Positions 17,405-26,807 of a stretch of 64,000 nucleotides of DNA are shown here, in pieces. Each line of letters begins with the position of its first letter. The first letter of the stretch is position 1. The stretch is taken from positions 10,131-74,130 of the forward strand of contig JBCBLF010000001.1 of the NCBI GenBank assembly GCA_038520475.1, in the 5' to 3' direction. Origin of the DNA: JBCCWF01 sp038520475. GTDB taxonomy: Bacteria > Cyanobacteriota > Cyanobacteriia > CAKZMO01. Below the pieces are notes generated by a model that saw nothing but the letters and a program-made list of their open reading frames with translations, was not told the origin of the DNA and searched no databases. The translations under genes were made by a program, and so were the position numbers.

Positions 17405-17674
17405 ATGCCGAAGTATGTTGCCTGGGGCGGGTATTGCGAAAATGTTTTAGAGAAACGCGCTCCGTACCGAGAGGACCATCTAGCAGGTCTCAACGATCAG
17501 AAGGCGTCTGGTGTGTTGATCACAATCGGCCCTACTCAGGATCTATCGATGTTTTTTGCAATCTATGATGCTGAGAGCGAAGACGCTGTGAAGGCCCTCA
17601 TCGAAGGTGATCCCTATTGGAAAAACAGTATCTGGACCGATTACACCATCAAAGAATGGATTCAAGCCCTTTGA
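17405..17674 (+). CDS. YciI family protein
   Basis: An 89-residue ferredoxin-like-fold protein. The family's conserved His lies in REDHLAGLNDQ and the Asp in EGDPYW; these form the putative active site in YciI structures. Some family members dehydrochlorinate small aromatics, but most have no known reaction. The close spacing to the GST gene suggests joint action on an electrophile or small metabolite. Downstream are two strong inverted repeats. Confidence 0.8.
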   Translation: MPKYVAWGGYCENVLEKRAPYREDHLAGLNDQKASGVLITIGPTQDLSMFFAIYDAESEDAVKALIEGDPYWKNSIWTDYTIKEWIQAL

Positions 17675-17690
17675 TCATGCAATAGCTATT

Positions 17691-17735
17691 GACCTCAAGC
17701 ATTTTTTGCACTGAGTGCAAAAAATGCTTGAGGTC
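17691..17735. terminator. Perfect 21-bp hairpin between convergent genes
   Basis: Arms of 21 bases (17691-17711 and 17715-17735) with no mismatch and the 3-base loop TGA. The stem contains an A6/T6 run. It starts 17 bases after the yciI-like stop and faces the end of the DUF4349 gene, so two-way termination is expected. Confidence 0.75.
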
Positions 17736-17751
17736 ATCACTAAACTGACTT

Positions 17752-17782
17752 CGAATTTATCTGATGGCAACAGATAAATTCG
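17752..17782. terminator. Second perfect hairpin, 12-bp arms
   Basis: Arms CGAATTTATCTG and complement around loop ATGGCAA. It is unrelated in sequence to the neighbouring 21-bp hairpin and lies 11 bases from the end of the DUF4349 gene. Confidence 0.65.
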
Positions 17783-17792
17783 CAGTCCTACA

Positions 17793-18698
17793 TCACGTAT
17801 CTCCTGAGGATTGCGTCGACTGGCGATCGCTCCGTGTGAAGCGAAATACTCCGTACCCCATGGCCGCAATAACGAGCCAATACGGACTGTAGACCAATAG
17901 CCAGATACCAAGCTGCATCAGCCCGACTGTAAATGAACCGACCGACCGAGTCGCTTGCTGCCAGCTATCACCCAGTTGAGTCACAACCGTTGTCTGGCTG
18001 GGAATGCTGGCTGCCTCTGCACGTAAGGTGAGCGAGATGGTCGAATACCGGACTTGATTGCGCAAGCTCGCGAGTTGACCGTCAATCTGCTCAATGGACT
18101 GGCGGATATTTCGAAGTTCTTGCGCCACTTGCAGAACATCACCAATTTCGCCCGATCGTTCCATAATGCCTAAAACCGTTTCCTCAGCCTTGCGCAGGTT
18201 GCGGAGTCGTGCCTCAAAGTCCACCAGCTGAGACGATACATCTTCAGCCATGAGGGACTGTTGGTCTACAGCACCGAGCTCAGAAAATTGCTCCATGGCT
18301 GTGTCGAGCTGCGTTTGAGGAACCCGAAGCTGTAGTGAAGCGACGTGTGGACTAGTTTCATTGCGAGGTAGTTGATTTTGCAACATCAAAATATCACCAC
18401 CCACCCCACGGACAATCACTGTCACTTGGTCAATCGCGTCATCGACAGTCTCAACATCAAGAGACAGTTCCGCCCGCTTGACGAGTTGAGAGGATGACTC
18501 GGGTACATCAGCCCTTTGACCCTCATCCGATAATTCCTGAGCAACGTGTTGAGCTTCCTCTGTCGCAGGTAGCGCCGTATCGAGCTGTGCAGCACTCTCA
18601 GGAGCCGATGATTCATAACTAGAGGCACAACCAGCTAGCAATCCACCCATAATAGTCAGGGTCAACAGTCCATTCCGAAACATAGAAATCGGCCACAT
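17793..18698 (-). CDS. DUF4349 lipoprotein
   Basis: About 301 residues from the ATG at 18698 (18683 is also possible, and the frame is open to 18818). The N-terminus is a lipoprotein signal with MGGLLAGC. The DUF4349 domain follows: LVKRAELSLDVETVDDAID, LQLRVPQTQLDTAMEQ, and a coiled coil with ELRNIRQSIEQIDGQL. A single C-terminal membrane helix (LGIWLLVYSPYWLVIAAMGY) ends in a basic tail. The topology suggests an envelope protein anchored at both ends. The function of the family is unknown. Confidence 0.85.
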   Translation of the reverse strand: MWPISMFRNGLLTLTIMGGLLAGCASSYESSAPESAAQLDTALPATEEAQHVAQELSDEGQRADVPESSSQLVKRAELSLDVETVDDAIDQVTVIVRGVGGDILMLQNQLPRNETSPHVASLQLRVPQTQLDTAMEQFSELGAVDQQSLMAEDVSSQLVDFEARLRNLRKAEETVLGIMERSGEIGDVLQVAQELRNIRQSIEQIDGQLASLRNQVRYSTISLTLRAEAASIPSQTTVVTQLGDSWQQATRSVGSFTVGLMQLGIWLLVYSPYWLVIAAMGYGVFRFTRSDRQSTQSSGDT

Positions 18699-18930
18699 CA
18701 AATGATGGGTTGCACGTGCGCGATTCACAGCGGATGAAGCGACACGTTCATCCGTTGCGAGAGTTTTTATTTGATGGTTGGAGTCGAGCGGGTGGGTATG
18801 CATGGGCGATCGCCTCAACGTTGACTTGCACCCATTATGGCAAGGGCAATAAGAAAACCCAGGTAGGTTTCCGTTTCCGAAACGGCAGTTGTCTGAACGA
18901 ATCCATGCGATTTATTGGATCAATGTCTGC

Positions 18931-20250
18931 TCAAAATGTTGTGTTGCGGCGGCGACTTGGCATCACCAGCATCTTATCAACCCGGTTGCCATCCATATCC
19001 ATCACTTCAAATCGCAAGTTGTGCCATTCAAAATGGTCAGCCGATGCAGGAATGCGTCCCAGATACGTAATGACGAATCCACCCAGAGTTTGGTAGTTAC
19101 CTTGCTCTTCTCCAGGTAAATACGTGAGATTAAAGATTTCTTTGAACTTCTCAATTGGCAGAAGCCCATCCACCAACCAGGAGCCATCTTCCCTCTGCAC
19201 GGCTGGCAGTTCGTGGGGTTGATCTGCGAAGGGAATATCTCCGATGATAACTTCCATGACATCGTTCAAGGTAACAAGTCCTTGGACAACACCATATTCA
19301 TCAATCACAAACGCAATATGAGTTCCCGATTGCTTGAACATTTCCAACATTTTCAGCGCACGGGTGCTGGCTGGCACAAACAATGGCTGTTTCAATAGGC
19401 TAGGAAAATCTAGCGGCTGATTATGCAACACCTGACTGAGGACGTCGGTTGCATTAACCACGCCCAGCACATTGTCAAGACTGTCGTGACATACCGGAAA
19501 CCGAGTGTGGCGGCTGTTGGTCATGGTTCGTTGATGAACCTCAGACGAGTCGCTGAGATCAAGCCAAGTAATGTCTAACCGGGGTGTCATTAATGCTCCA
19601 ACGTTTTGATCGCCAAGACGAAAGACCCGTTCAACCATGTCTTGTTCAGCGACCTCAAACATTCCGGCTTCTGCCCCTTGCCGGACTAAAACTTTGATTT
19701 CTTCTTCTGTTACTAGTGGTTCAGAGTAGGTTTGCTCCACGCCAAACAGCCGTATGATGGCTTCTGTTGATGCACTCAGTAAATGGACGATTGGAGAAGC
19801 GATCGCCGACAGCAGGTTCATTGGCTTTGCGATGACAACGGCAATCTTCTCGGGATTGCTGAGCCCCAGTCGTTTCGGAACAAGTTCTCCAACGATGAGC
19901 GACAGGTAAGTCACGAAGACGACAACCATGCCTAGGGCGATCGCCTCACTCGTTTGGGCGAGACCTGGAATCAGCGCAATGTAGCTAGCCAGAGACTTAG
20001 AGAGCGTTGCACCACCAAAAGCTCCGGCCAAAATCCCGATGAGGGTAATTCCAACCTGCACAGTTGAAAGAAACCGATTGGGTGTATTTGAGAGCTCTAG
20101 AGCAACTCTGGCCCTGTCGTCACCTTGATTAGTGAGCTCCTGAAGCCGTGTCTTTCGCACAGAAATAATCGATATCTCTGCCATTGCAAAAATACCGTTG
20201 GTAATGACCAACACCAAGATGATTAAAAACTCAAGTGCCACAGACGACAT
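18931..20250 (-). CDS. CorC/HlyC-type (CNNM/DUF21 plus CBS) membrane protein
   Basis: A 439-residue protein. The N-terminal DUF21 domain has about four membrane segments. A CBS pair is seen at about 205-320 (LMTPRLDITWLD, HTRFPVCHDSLDNVLGV, FVIDEYGVVQGLVTLNDVME). A CorC_HlyC domain closes the protein (DGSWLVDGLLPIEKF, GFVITYLGRIP). The family is linked to Mg or Co efflux; the older hemolysin name is historical. Length and order of domains are normal. Monocistronic, start ATG 20250. Confidence 0.9.
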   Translation of the reverse strand: MSSVALEFLIILVLVITNGIFAMAEISIISVRKTRLQELTNQGDDRARVALELSNTPNRFLSTVQVGITLIGILAGAFGGATLSKSLASYIALIPGLAQTSEAIALGMVVVFVTYLSLIVGELVPKRLGLSNPEKIAVVIAKPMNLLSAIASPIVHLLSASTEAIIRLFGVEQTYSEPLVTEEEIKVLVRQGAEAGMFEVAEQDMVERVFRLGDQNVGALMTPRLDITWLDLSDSSEVHQRTMTNSRHTRFPVCHDSLDNVLGVVNATDVLSQVLHNQPLDFPSLLKQPLFVPASTRALKMLEMFKQSGTHIAFVIDEYGVVQGLVTLNDVMEVIIGDIPFADQPHELPAVQREDGSWLVDGLLPIEKFKEIFNLTYLPGEEQGNYQTLGGFVITYLGRIPASADHFEWHNLRFEVMDMDGNRVDKMLVMPSRRRNTTF

Positions 20251-20782
20251 GGTTTTACCTTCAGCATTGAGGCAGCATCGTCAACCGATGACACCATTCT
20301 GATTTGAGCTGATGCGTGCATCAGGCACAAATCTCTTAAAAACTATAAACGGTTTTAGAGAGGTCATCTTAAGAGCATTAGCGATAAATCTCTGACCAAT
20401 GAGAAGTTGCCTAAATAATCCACGCTACAGTAATGAAAATTGATACCAGCAGGGTCTGTGGGAATCATCGTTCGCCCTGGTTCAACAGCTCTAGGGTCGG
20501 GTCATATTGAATCTGGTTTTGAGACTCTAAATCTGATGGGTTATGAAATGTCTGTGTTGCAGACACGTCATAACCCATCGAACGTAATAACGGAGCTGGC
20601 GTCTATATCCATCTCGTGTTGGATTGGGTTGAATTGATTGTAAGACCATGATTAGCTCGTATACGGCTTTATCATAAGTCTCACTTGTATGGTGCGATCC
20701 GTAGGTGCAATCAACCTGACAATACAGAAGCTACTCAGAACGTTGCTTGTCTTAGACCAACCTCTATTCACAATCTCCAAAC
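20251..20782. other. Gap with cruciform repeat
   Basis: About 530 bases between the start of the CorC-type gene and the end of the DUF1499 gene. Apart from the nested palindrome at 20535-20579 I see no gene or RNA. Confidence 0.4.
20535..20579. repeat. Nested inverted repeat
   Basis: Outer arms GATGGGTTATGA and complement (12 bp), inner arms TGTCTG/CAGACA around TGTTG. Two two-base internal loops separate them. It lies 200 bases downstream of the DUF1499 gene and may end that transcript. Confidence 0.6.
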
Positions 20783-21370
20783 CTACGCGGAGAGCGCAAC
20801 CCTAATTTGCTCGATCCGTTTCCGATTTACACCCAAATCAGACTGCCCCAAGCGGGAAGCAGAGCGAACGTGAATCACACTGGCCTGATCATCAAGATAA
20901 AATTCAACGTCATCCACAAATCCCATGAGTGCACTTGTGAACTCTGCATATAGATAGGTGTCATTGGCTGTGATGATTTCTGTTCGCTCCATGCTATCAA
21001 CAACAGACTTGACGGCCGCCATCGCTTCAGATGGAGACTGGTCGTATGTTAGCGGCATGATGTAGTGCTCTGCATCGGCTTTAGGCGCTTGGCTGCTGAC
21101 ACAGTTAGGACTACCGGGACAAGATGCAAGTTTCCCATCGGTCACTCCAAGCGTATCGGGACGCGTCCCTGAGAATGAAAACATGGAACCTCCTAATGCA
21201 AATTGACCAACGGGAGATGAAATCGGTTGATGAGACCGTGTAGGAGAGGGAACCACAGGGGCGATCGCCTCTGACGGATAAAACTGAGCAAATTGGGCGT
21301 GAGCCTCACTAGGCAACGAAATCAAGCTCAGAACTACCGATAAAAATGTAGCGAATAAGATACGACTCAT
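20783..21370 (-). CDS. DUF1499 domain protein, secreted
   Basis: A 195-residue protein with a Sec signal peptide (hydrophobic core FATFLSVVLSLISLP, cleavage near AHA-QF). The DUF1499 domain begins at LASCPGSPNCVSSQ and shows VDDVEFYLDD...IHVRSASRLGQSDLGVNRKR, a very well conserved family block. The function is unknown; the protein is expected in the periplasm or thylakoid lumen. Single gene with a palindrome-rich downstream region. Confidence 0.87.
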   Translation of the reverse strand: MSRILFATFLSVVLSLISLPSEAHAQFAQFYPSEAIAPVVPSPTRSHQPISSPVGQFALGGSMFSFSGTRPDTLGVTDGKLASCPGSPNCVSSQAPKADAEHYIMPLTYDQSPSEAMAAVKSVVDSMERTEIITANDTYLYAEFTSALMGFVDDVEFYLDDQASVIHVRSASRLGQSDLGVNRKRIEQIRVALSA

Positions 21371-21614
21371 AACAACTCATTAAGGGAACGTCATGAACGA
21401 CACAATTTGGAACTTTTTTCAATGCAACTGAACAATGTTTCATATTACATTTACCATGCATTTCTACTATTGGCGGATCTAAAGATATCCATAGAAATCT
21501 ACTGATACTCTAATAGCCAATACTGGCAAGGCTTTTAGGTTTTCTGAGAATTTTGTTTTCTGGTTTGATGAACCTGCTCTCAGCATCACGGTTTCACAAC
21601 TCAGCAAAATTTAT

Positions 21615-21663
21615 AAAGGAATAGAGGGGATGGGCGCGCTGTGCCCATCCCCTCTATTCCTTT
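21615..21663. repeat. Perfect 21-bp hairpin, putative dispersed element copy B
   Basis: Arms at 21615-21635 and 21643-21663 match without mismatch around the loop GCGCTGT. The apex GATGGGC/GCCCATC resembles the hairpins at 12432 and 54505. It lies between divergent genes, so termination is not the obvious role. Confidence 0.7.
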
Positions 21664-21700
21664 GTCAGGCCATACCAGAACCGTGTAAGTCCTATTTGTT

Positions 21701-21730
21701 ATGGATTTGAGACGTTTGCCAAGTTATGTC
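21701..21730 (+). repeat. Conserved flank next to hairpin B
   Basis: Matches 12481-12510 at 25 of 30 positions. See that entry for the shared core. Confidence 0.6.
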
Positions 21731-21995
21731 AGTTTGTGATCGGTGCCAGGTCAAGACATTCGATAGCAAAACTGGAAAGATATCTACGGCTTATTCAACT
21801 CTTGTGGCATAGTTTAGGAGGTAAAATTTGGTTGACGATTGGATGCCTCTGCCGATTGATCGTGTTGTAAGATGAATCAGTGCGTGCGATCGCTCAAAGC
21901 TATCTCTACAGCTTGGTTTCGAATGATTCGACCAACTGATCTCAGAACTTTTCTCAATCAACCAATAGTAAAATTTGCTGCTAGCTAAGCTCAGG

Positions 21996-22442
21996 ATGTC
22001 GTTTGTGCCTAACCGTCGTTTATTAACAGCATTTCTGATTCTGTCTATCGGGGTTTCATTGATGAGCTGTAGTGAGGGAAGAGTCTCTCAGTGCAATCGG
22101 CTCATTGGAATTGCGAACGAAGCTGCAAGCAGCGTAGAGGCTGTGACAAGTACGGCATCACCTGATGATCCAGACGCGTTTCTGCGTATTGCTGACGCTG
22201 CTGAACAAGCCACCAGCGAACTTGAGAACCTTGAGGTTGCTGATACCGAGTTACAAAATTATCAGCAGCAATTTATTTCGCTCTATGTTGAAACAAGCGC
22301 AGCAACTCGTCGCCTTGTTGATGCTGTTAAGAATCAAGATGCAGAAGCTGCCGATGCGGCTTACATGGAGCTAGAAGAAGCCACTGAGAGAGAAATCCCC
22401 CTTGTGGACGAGATTAACAATTACTGCGGAGGCTCAGCTTAA
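21996..22442 (+). CDS. Small hypothetical lipoprotein
   Basis: About 148 residues from the ATG at 21996; an in-frame TTG lies seven codons earlier. A signal peptide ends in the lipobox SLMSC. The mature part is alpha-helical and acidic, with Ala-rich heptad-like stretches (AADAAYMELEEATEREI) and two further Cys, in SQCNRL and NNYCGG. I recognise no family with certainty, though similar short lipoproteins occur in cyanobacteria. An envelope-associated helical bundle is all that can be said. Confidence 0.7.
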   Translation: MSFVPNRRLLTAFLILSIGVSLMSCSEGRVSQCNRLIGIANEAASSVEAVTSTASPDDPDAFLRIADAAEQATSELENLEVADTELQNYQQQFISLYVETSAATRRLVDAVKNQDAEAADAAYMELEEATEREIPLVDEINNYCGGSA

Positions 22443-22517
22443 CAGTAGCGTGAGTACTTGGCGTCACATCATTTCCCGACATGGTTGCACCAATAATGCA
22501 ATTGCATATTGCTTACG

Positions 22518-25500
22518 TTACTGAATAGTGAATCGTCTGCAAAAATCTGCTAGTGATTCTTCATCAATGTCTGAAGGCACGTTCTCATCAGACGCGTCAT
22601 TAGGCAACTCATCAGCATAGGTTTGGGGAGTCTCTGATGTGCTCAATCGGTTTCCATTCTGAGACCAGGGGTCTCGAATATCTTCTCCTGAAAACCGCAA
22701 GAAACTATCATCTCTCTGTTGAATCGACGGGTCTGAGCCAGTCGCGTTGCGATCGCCATTTTCAGCGGATGGCGGACGGTTGGACTCAGACATCATAGGT
22801 GATGATTGAGCTGAAATACCGTTTTGCCGCGGGTCATTCCAAGCATCATTGTTGGCAAACAAATCCGTATTATTCAGTTCAATATCGCTATTGATGACGC
22901 TGAAGAAGTCTTCTAGGGTTTGAGTTCCGATCTGTTGAACATCGATGTCTTCTTGTTCAACCCCATCATTTGTTGCAGTTTCCGCAATCGCGTTTGCTTC
23001 CTCTTGAGTTTGAGAAGTTGAATCCTCAGCTCCAAAACCGTCAAAGAAATCTCCCCATCGTTCGAACTGGTCGACTAATTCATCTCCAGGGTTAGGCCCA
23101 GCATCGGATTCACCATCAGACTCCTCTGAGTCATTGGCTTCCCAAACGATTGAATCGACGGAATGATCGCTGACGCCTGATGAGTGGTCGGAGTCAGATG
23201 GAAGACGGGCTGCTCGAATATAGGTCTCTTCTGGATCGATGTATGTCTCTTCTGGATCGATGTATGGTTCTTCTAGATCGACATCCGTTTCTTCGAGGTC
23301 GACGTATATCTCCTCTGTATCGAAGTAACGATCGCCACCGGAGGCATCATCGGCTCCATACGGCCATTCGTTGGCCTCTTCATCAACGTCGGTGCTCTCG
23401 GAGTCGGTTGTATCGAAGCGATGATCGACATCGGCAGCAGCATCGTCTCTATACGGCCATTCGTCAGTTTCTTTCTGAACGTAAGTGCTCTCAGGGTCGA
23501 TTGTATCGGAGTGACGATCAACATCGGCAGCAGCATCGTCTTCATGTGGCCATTCGTCAGTTTCTTTCTGAACGTAGGTGCTCTCGGGGTCAATCGTATC
23601 GGAGTGACGATCAACATCGGCAGCAGCATCGTCTTCATGTGGCCATTCGTCAGTTTCTTTCTGAACGTAGGTGCTTTCGGGATCGATATATTCGCTGTGC
23701 TCGTCCCTATCTGACGCATCGTCAGAGGAGCTAACCCACGGATGAGACGGATGAGCAGAGGCTTCTGTCTCATTGAGACCATCACCATCCCAGACAATCG
23801 AGTCTACCGAATGATCGGCAATATTGTCATCTCCGTCAGCATCATAAAAATTGAGATTGGAGGATAGCTCAACGTTGTCTGAAAGTTCTAACTCACGGAA
23901 CGGTTCAATATACGGTTCTGTATTTGGAGCATCTATCGATTCTGTATCCAGAGTTTCAAGATAAGAAGCACCAGCTTCATCCACAACTGTATCCAACCAC
24001 GCTGGCTCATCGAATGCTGACTCGCTCGGTTCTGAATCGATTTGCTCAGCGTTAGCCTCAGACCATGGCGCTCCATCAGATGCAGCAACGTCAAATATTT
24101 CAGACTCTTGCGAACCGAACGGAGTAGTCGCACCTTCGTCTACGTCGAAATCAGCATACGCATCTAACCCATCACTGTTTTCAGGGCTTCCGAACTCATG
24201 GGGAGAAGCGTGGACTGATGCATCTTCAAGTTGTCCGGAGAACCGGACCGTTTCATCCACATCAAACGACACAAATTCCTCTGAATCTTCGCCAATAGTG
24301 AGGTCTTCTGGAGGATGCTCGATAATTTGCCCAGGGTTATCTGACTCACTGTAGTTGTCTTCGGCCAAATCAGGAGAGGCAGGATTAACAGACAATGGTG
24401 CTGCGGCCTGTGCCTCTAAATTGTTCCTGTAAAGACCATTTTCGTTTTCGTCATCAACAGATGCCCGATAAGCATCAAGCGAATCGTATTCGTATTCACG
24501 CTCAGTGTCGTCTGTAGACTCGTGTAAATCGACGTGAGCACTTGTTGAAGATACTGACAGAGACGAATCGGTTACGAGCATTGACGATTCCACTGATGGC
24601 GCAGCAAATGGAGTGGCAGAGGGCATCTCATTGGCAAGTTGCTCTACCTTAAGCAGTGTTTCCTGTGCCTTTTGTGCATTGATTGGACTCTTCTGCTCTT
24701 CAAAGTGCTCCGTTGCCTGCTCTAAATCAGCGATCGCCAGCTGATAGTTACCGATGGTCTGATAGACCATTGCCCGCTGATAGAAAACAGCAGGTGTATT
24801 AGGAGAATGAACAAGCGCTTCAGTGTAATCAGCGATCGCTCCTTCATAGTCTTCCAGTTTTTGACTTGCGGCTCCTCGATAGAAATAGGCAATGGCGGAG
24901 GTTGGAGCCGCTTGAATCGCTAAACTGAAATCTGCGATCGCCCCATATTGGTCTTCCTGTTCCGACTGCAAGTAGCCTCGGTTGCAATATGCCGAACACT
25001 GTTCCGGATTCAAAGCGATGGACTGGGTGAAGTCTGCTAACGATGCCTCAAGATTCTTTTGTTCATAGTGAATGATGCCTCTCAAGTTGTAAGCAGCAGA
25101 ATTATCAGGATTAGCAGCGAGAATGACGTCTATATCTGAGGCCGCACCCGCTTTATCGCCCAGGTCATATCGAGTAATCGCTCGATTCCAGTAAGCGTCG
25201 ACATCATGAGTAGGTGGATTAGGCTCATCAAACCGTTGAGTCAGATGCTTAACAATCTGCTCATCCGTAGTTCTCAGCTTGAGTTCAGCATCCTTTAGCG
25301 AAGTTTGAGTCTTGAGCCGTGCATCCAACCCAAGAATCGCATATTCGTCATCGGAAATGAGGTAGTTTTCGGCCGTTCCGAGAATCTTAAATTGGAAATT
25401 GTTTGGGTAGTAGCGCTTGATGGCAAGCAGTCGCTTCAGGGTGCCCTGAAGCGAGCCAGTGGAAAGCGGATTGATCGACCATCGTCGATTAATGAGGCTC

Positions 25501-26807
25501 AAGAATCGATCATCTTGGCGATCGCTTACATGGCACCAACCAATATCGAGCTGCCGCTGCTGTTTGAGGAATCCTTCAATTCGTCGCAACATATCTGCAT
25601 CTAGCTCGGTGTGAACAGACCACGGCCAAATGAGAATCAGCCTCTGTTGCGTTGATTCGAGGGCATCTGTGAGTGCCTGACGACTGCCTGGAGTAATTGG
25701 ATCAGCGCTAGAGTTTGGGTCTGACGACAGATCAAATACCAAATCATAGGGCAGTGATGGCGAACGGTCAGCAATCATTTCCTGTAAATGCTGTACTTCG
25801 CCTCGAAGCACGTCTTCAATGGTCGATTTTAGCTCTGGAGAGTGATACAGCGTACGAAGCTGACGGTTGATCGCGCGAATTTCCCGTGTAAACGATTCCT
25901 CCAGTTGCGATCGCAGCTGCGGCACGTCTGGAAGAGCCTGAAGCCGATTATTAATCTTCTGCATGTCGCGACGCAGAGCATCTTCGGTCTGGAGCTGACT
26001 CGTTTGCTGCTGCTGAATCACTCGCAAGTCGGCCACAAGGGCATTGAGGTCTCGTTTAGGAACCAAATCTGCAACCACCCGCACCAGTTCACCGACCTCT
26101 CGCTTGATGGAGCTGGTATCAGCCTGAGGAGGCAGCGATTTAATTTGACGGTTAAGCTGAGTGACTTGATCCTGTAGGTTAGTAAGCGTGTGACTGCTAT
26201 ATTCGTTAAGCGTTTTAACTGTTGCGTCAATCTTACTGGTATCAGTCGAAATATTGGCGATCGCCTGCTCTAGTTCCTGTGTCCGTTCATTGGTCACGAA
26301 CTGCGGAAGCGATGCTGCGATACTGCTCAATGAGTTGTAGACTTCGACATACTGAAGTTGAAGCTGAGTAATCTCCTCGCGAGCCTCGCCGATTTTATAT
26401 TCGTCTAAGGCCTTGAAGCGATTTTCAACATCTTGCTTAATTTTGTGAATGTAGGCATACGTCTTTTGCATCTTTTCGCGACTATGCCGCAAAATTGACT
26501 GACGAACATCTCCGATCATCTCGGGAGTCGGCATGGTTTGAATCTTTTGTTCAAGGACTTCAAGATTCGCAGATAGTCTCTGATCAAGGGTTGCAAGGGA
26601 ATCAGACAGCCTTTGGTCTTGCGCCTGTTCGATCCGTCGACGGTTTAAGATGCCAACCAACAATGCAAACGAAAGCGGCGCAGACGTATAGAGGAGCTGT
26701 TTTGAAATGAATGACAGACTCAGGCCCGCTCCTAATCCAAGGAGAGAGAAATCCTCAATAAAATTGAACCAATGACGCTTTTTCAAGGCACACTCTTTGT
26801 ATTGCAA
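22518..26807 (-). CDS. Large membrane-anchored TPR protein with acidic, internally repeated C-terminus
   Basis: A 1429-residue protein. A hydrophobic region lies at about 12-50, followed by a long coiled coil (about 55-345). Residues about 350-510 resemble a phospholipase-D-like fold without HKD motifs (DLVFDLSSD, LILIWPWSVH). TPR units fill about 520-690 (ALNPEQCSAYCNRGY, AIADFSLAIQAAPTS). The last 730 residues are extremely acidic and low in complexity. Within them a 31-residue unit (DPESTYVQKETDEWPHEDD...) is repeated about three times, plus decayed copies. Start codons are TTG only (26807 or 26786), so the start is uncertain. It may be a scaffold on a membrane; no function is known. Confidence 0.75.
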   Translation of the reverse strand: MQYKECALKKRHWFNFIEDFSLLGLGAGLSLSFISKQLLYTSAPLSFALLVGILNRRRIEQAQDQRLSDSLATLDQRLSANLEVLEQKIQTMPTPEMIGDVRQSILRHSREKMQKTYAYIHKIKQDVENRFKALDEYKIGEAREEITQLQLQYVEVYNSLSSIAASLPQFVTNERTQELEQAIANISTDTSKIDATVKTLNEYSSHTLTNLQDQVTQLNRQIKSLPPQADTSSIKREVGELVRVVADLVPKRDLNALVADLRVIQQQQTSQLQTEDALRRDMQKINNRLQALPDVPQLRSQLEESFTREIRAINRQLRTLYHSPELKSTIEDVLRGEVQHLQEMIADRSPSLPYDLVFDLSSDPNSSADPITPGSRQALTDALESTQQRLILIWPWSVHTELDADMLRRIEGFLKQQRQLDIGWCHVSDRQDDRFLSLINRRWSINPLSTGSLQGTLKRLLAIKRYYPNNFQFKILGTAENYLISDDEYAILGLDARLKTQTSLKDAELKLRTTDEQIVKHLTQRFDEPNPPTHDVDAYWNRAITRYDLGDKAGAASDIDVILAANPDNSAAYNLRGIIHYEQKNLEASLADFTQSIALNPEQCSAYCNRGYLQSEQEDQYGAIADFSLAIQAAPTSAIAYFYRGAASQKLEDYEGAIADYTEALVHSPNTPAVFYQRAMVYQTIGNYQLAIADLEQATEHFEEQKSPINAQKAQETLLKVEQLANEMPSATPFAAPSVESSMLVTDSSLSVSSTSAHVDLHESTDDTEREYEYDSLDAYRASVDDENENGLYRNNLEAQAAAPLSVNPASPDLAEDNYSESDNPGQIIEHPPEDLTIGEDSEEFVSFDVDETVRFSGQLEDASVHASPHEFGSPENSDGLDAYADFDVDEGATTPFGSQESEIFDVAASDGAPWSEANAEQIDSEPSESAFDEPAWLDTVVDEAGASYLETLDTESIDAPNTEPYIEPFRELELSDNVELSSNLNFYDADGDDNIADHSVDSIVWDGDGLNETEASAHPSHPWVSSSDDASDRDEHSEYIDPESTYVQKETDEWPHEDDAAADVDRHSDTIDPESTYVQKETDEWPHEDDAAADVDRHSDTIDPESTYVQKETDEWPYRDDAAADVDHRFDTTDSESTDVDEEANEWPYGADDASGGDRYFDTEEIYVDLEETDVDLEEPYIDPEETYIDPEETYIRAARLPSDSDHSSGVSDHSVDSIVWEANDSEESDGESDAGPNPGDELVDQFERWGDFFDGFGAEDSTSQTQEEANAIAETATNDGVEQEDIDVQQIGTQTLEDFFSVINSDIELNNTDLFANNDAWNDPRQNGISAQSSPMMSESNRPPSAENGDRNATGSDPSIQQRDDSFLRFSGEDIRDPWSQNGNRLSTSETPQTYADELPNDASDENVPSDIDEESLADFCRRFTIQ
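23421..23706. repeat. Tandem 93-bp coding repeat
   Basis: About three units of 93 bases, one codon-exact period, inside the large TPR gene. The copies beginning at about 23521 and 23614 are nearly identical, and the one beginning at about 23428 is slightly diverged; a weaker copy lies at about 23335. The near identity at silent positions points to recent expansion. Confidence 0.85.

Larger units (their letters stand above)
21371..21995. other. Gap with hairpin element copy B
   Basis: About 620 bases between divergent genes, AT-rich near 21410-21600. It contains the 21-bp hairpin (21615-21663) and conserved flank (21701-21730). No coding frame is convincing. Confidence 0.4.

Noticed and set aside
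20440..20637. 65-codon frame in the DUF1499/CorC gap
   Set aside because: It runs through the nested palindrome and has no protein-like features.
23180..23797. Frames of 174-184 codons on both strands and a CRISPR-like periodic pattern
   Set aside because: They are shadows of the 93-bp coding repeat in the large TPR gene. The period is a whole number of codons, there are no unique spacers, and the product frame stays open throughout.
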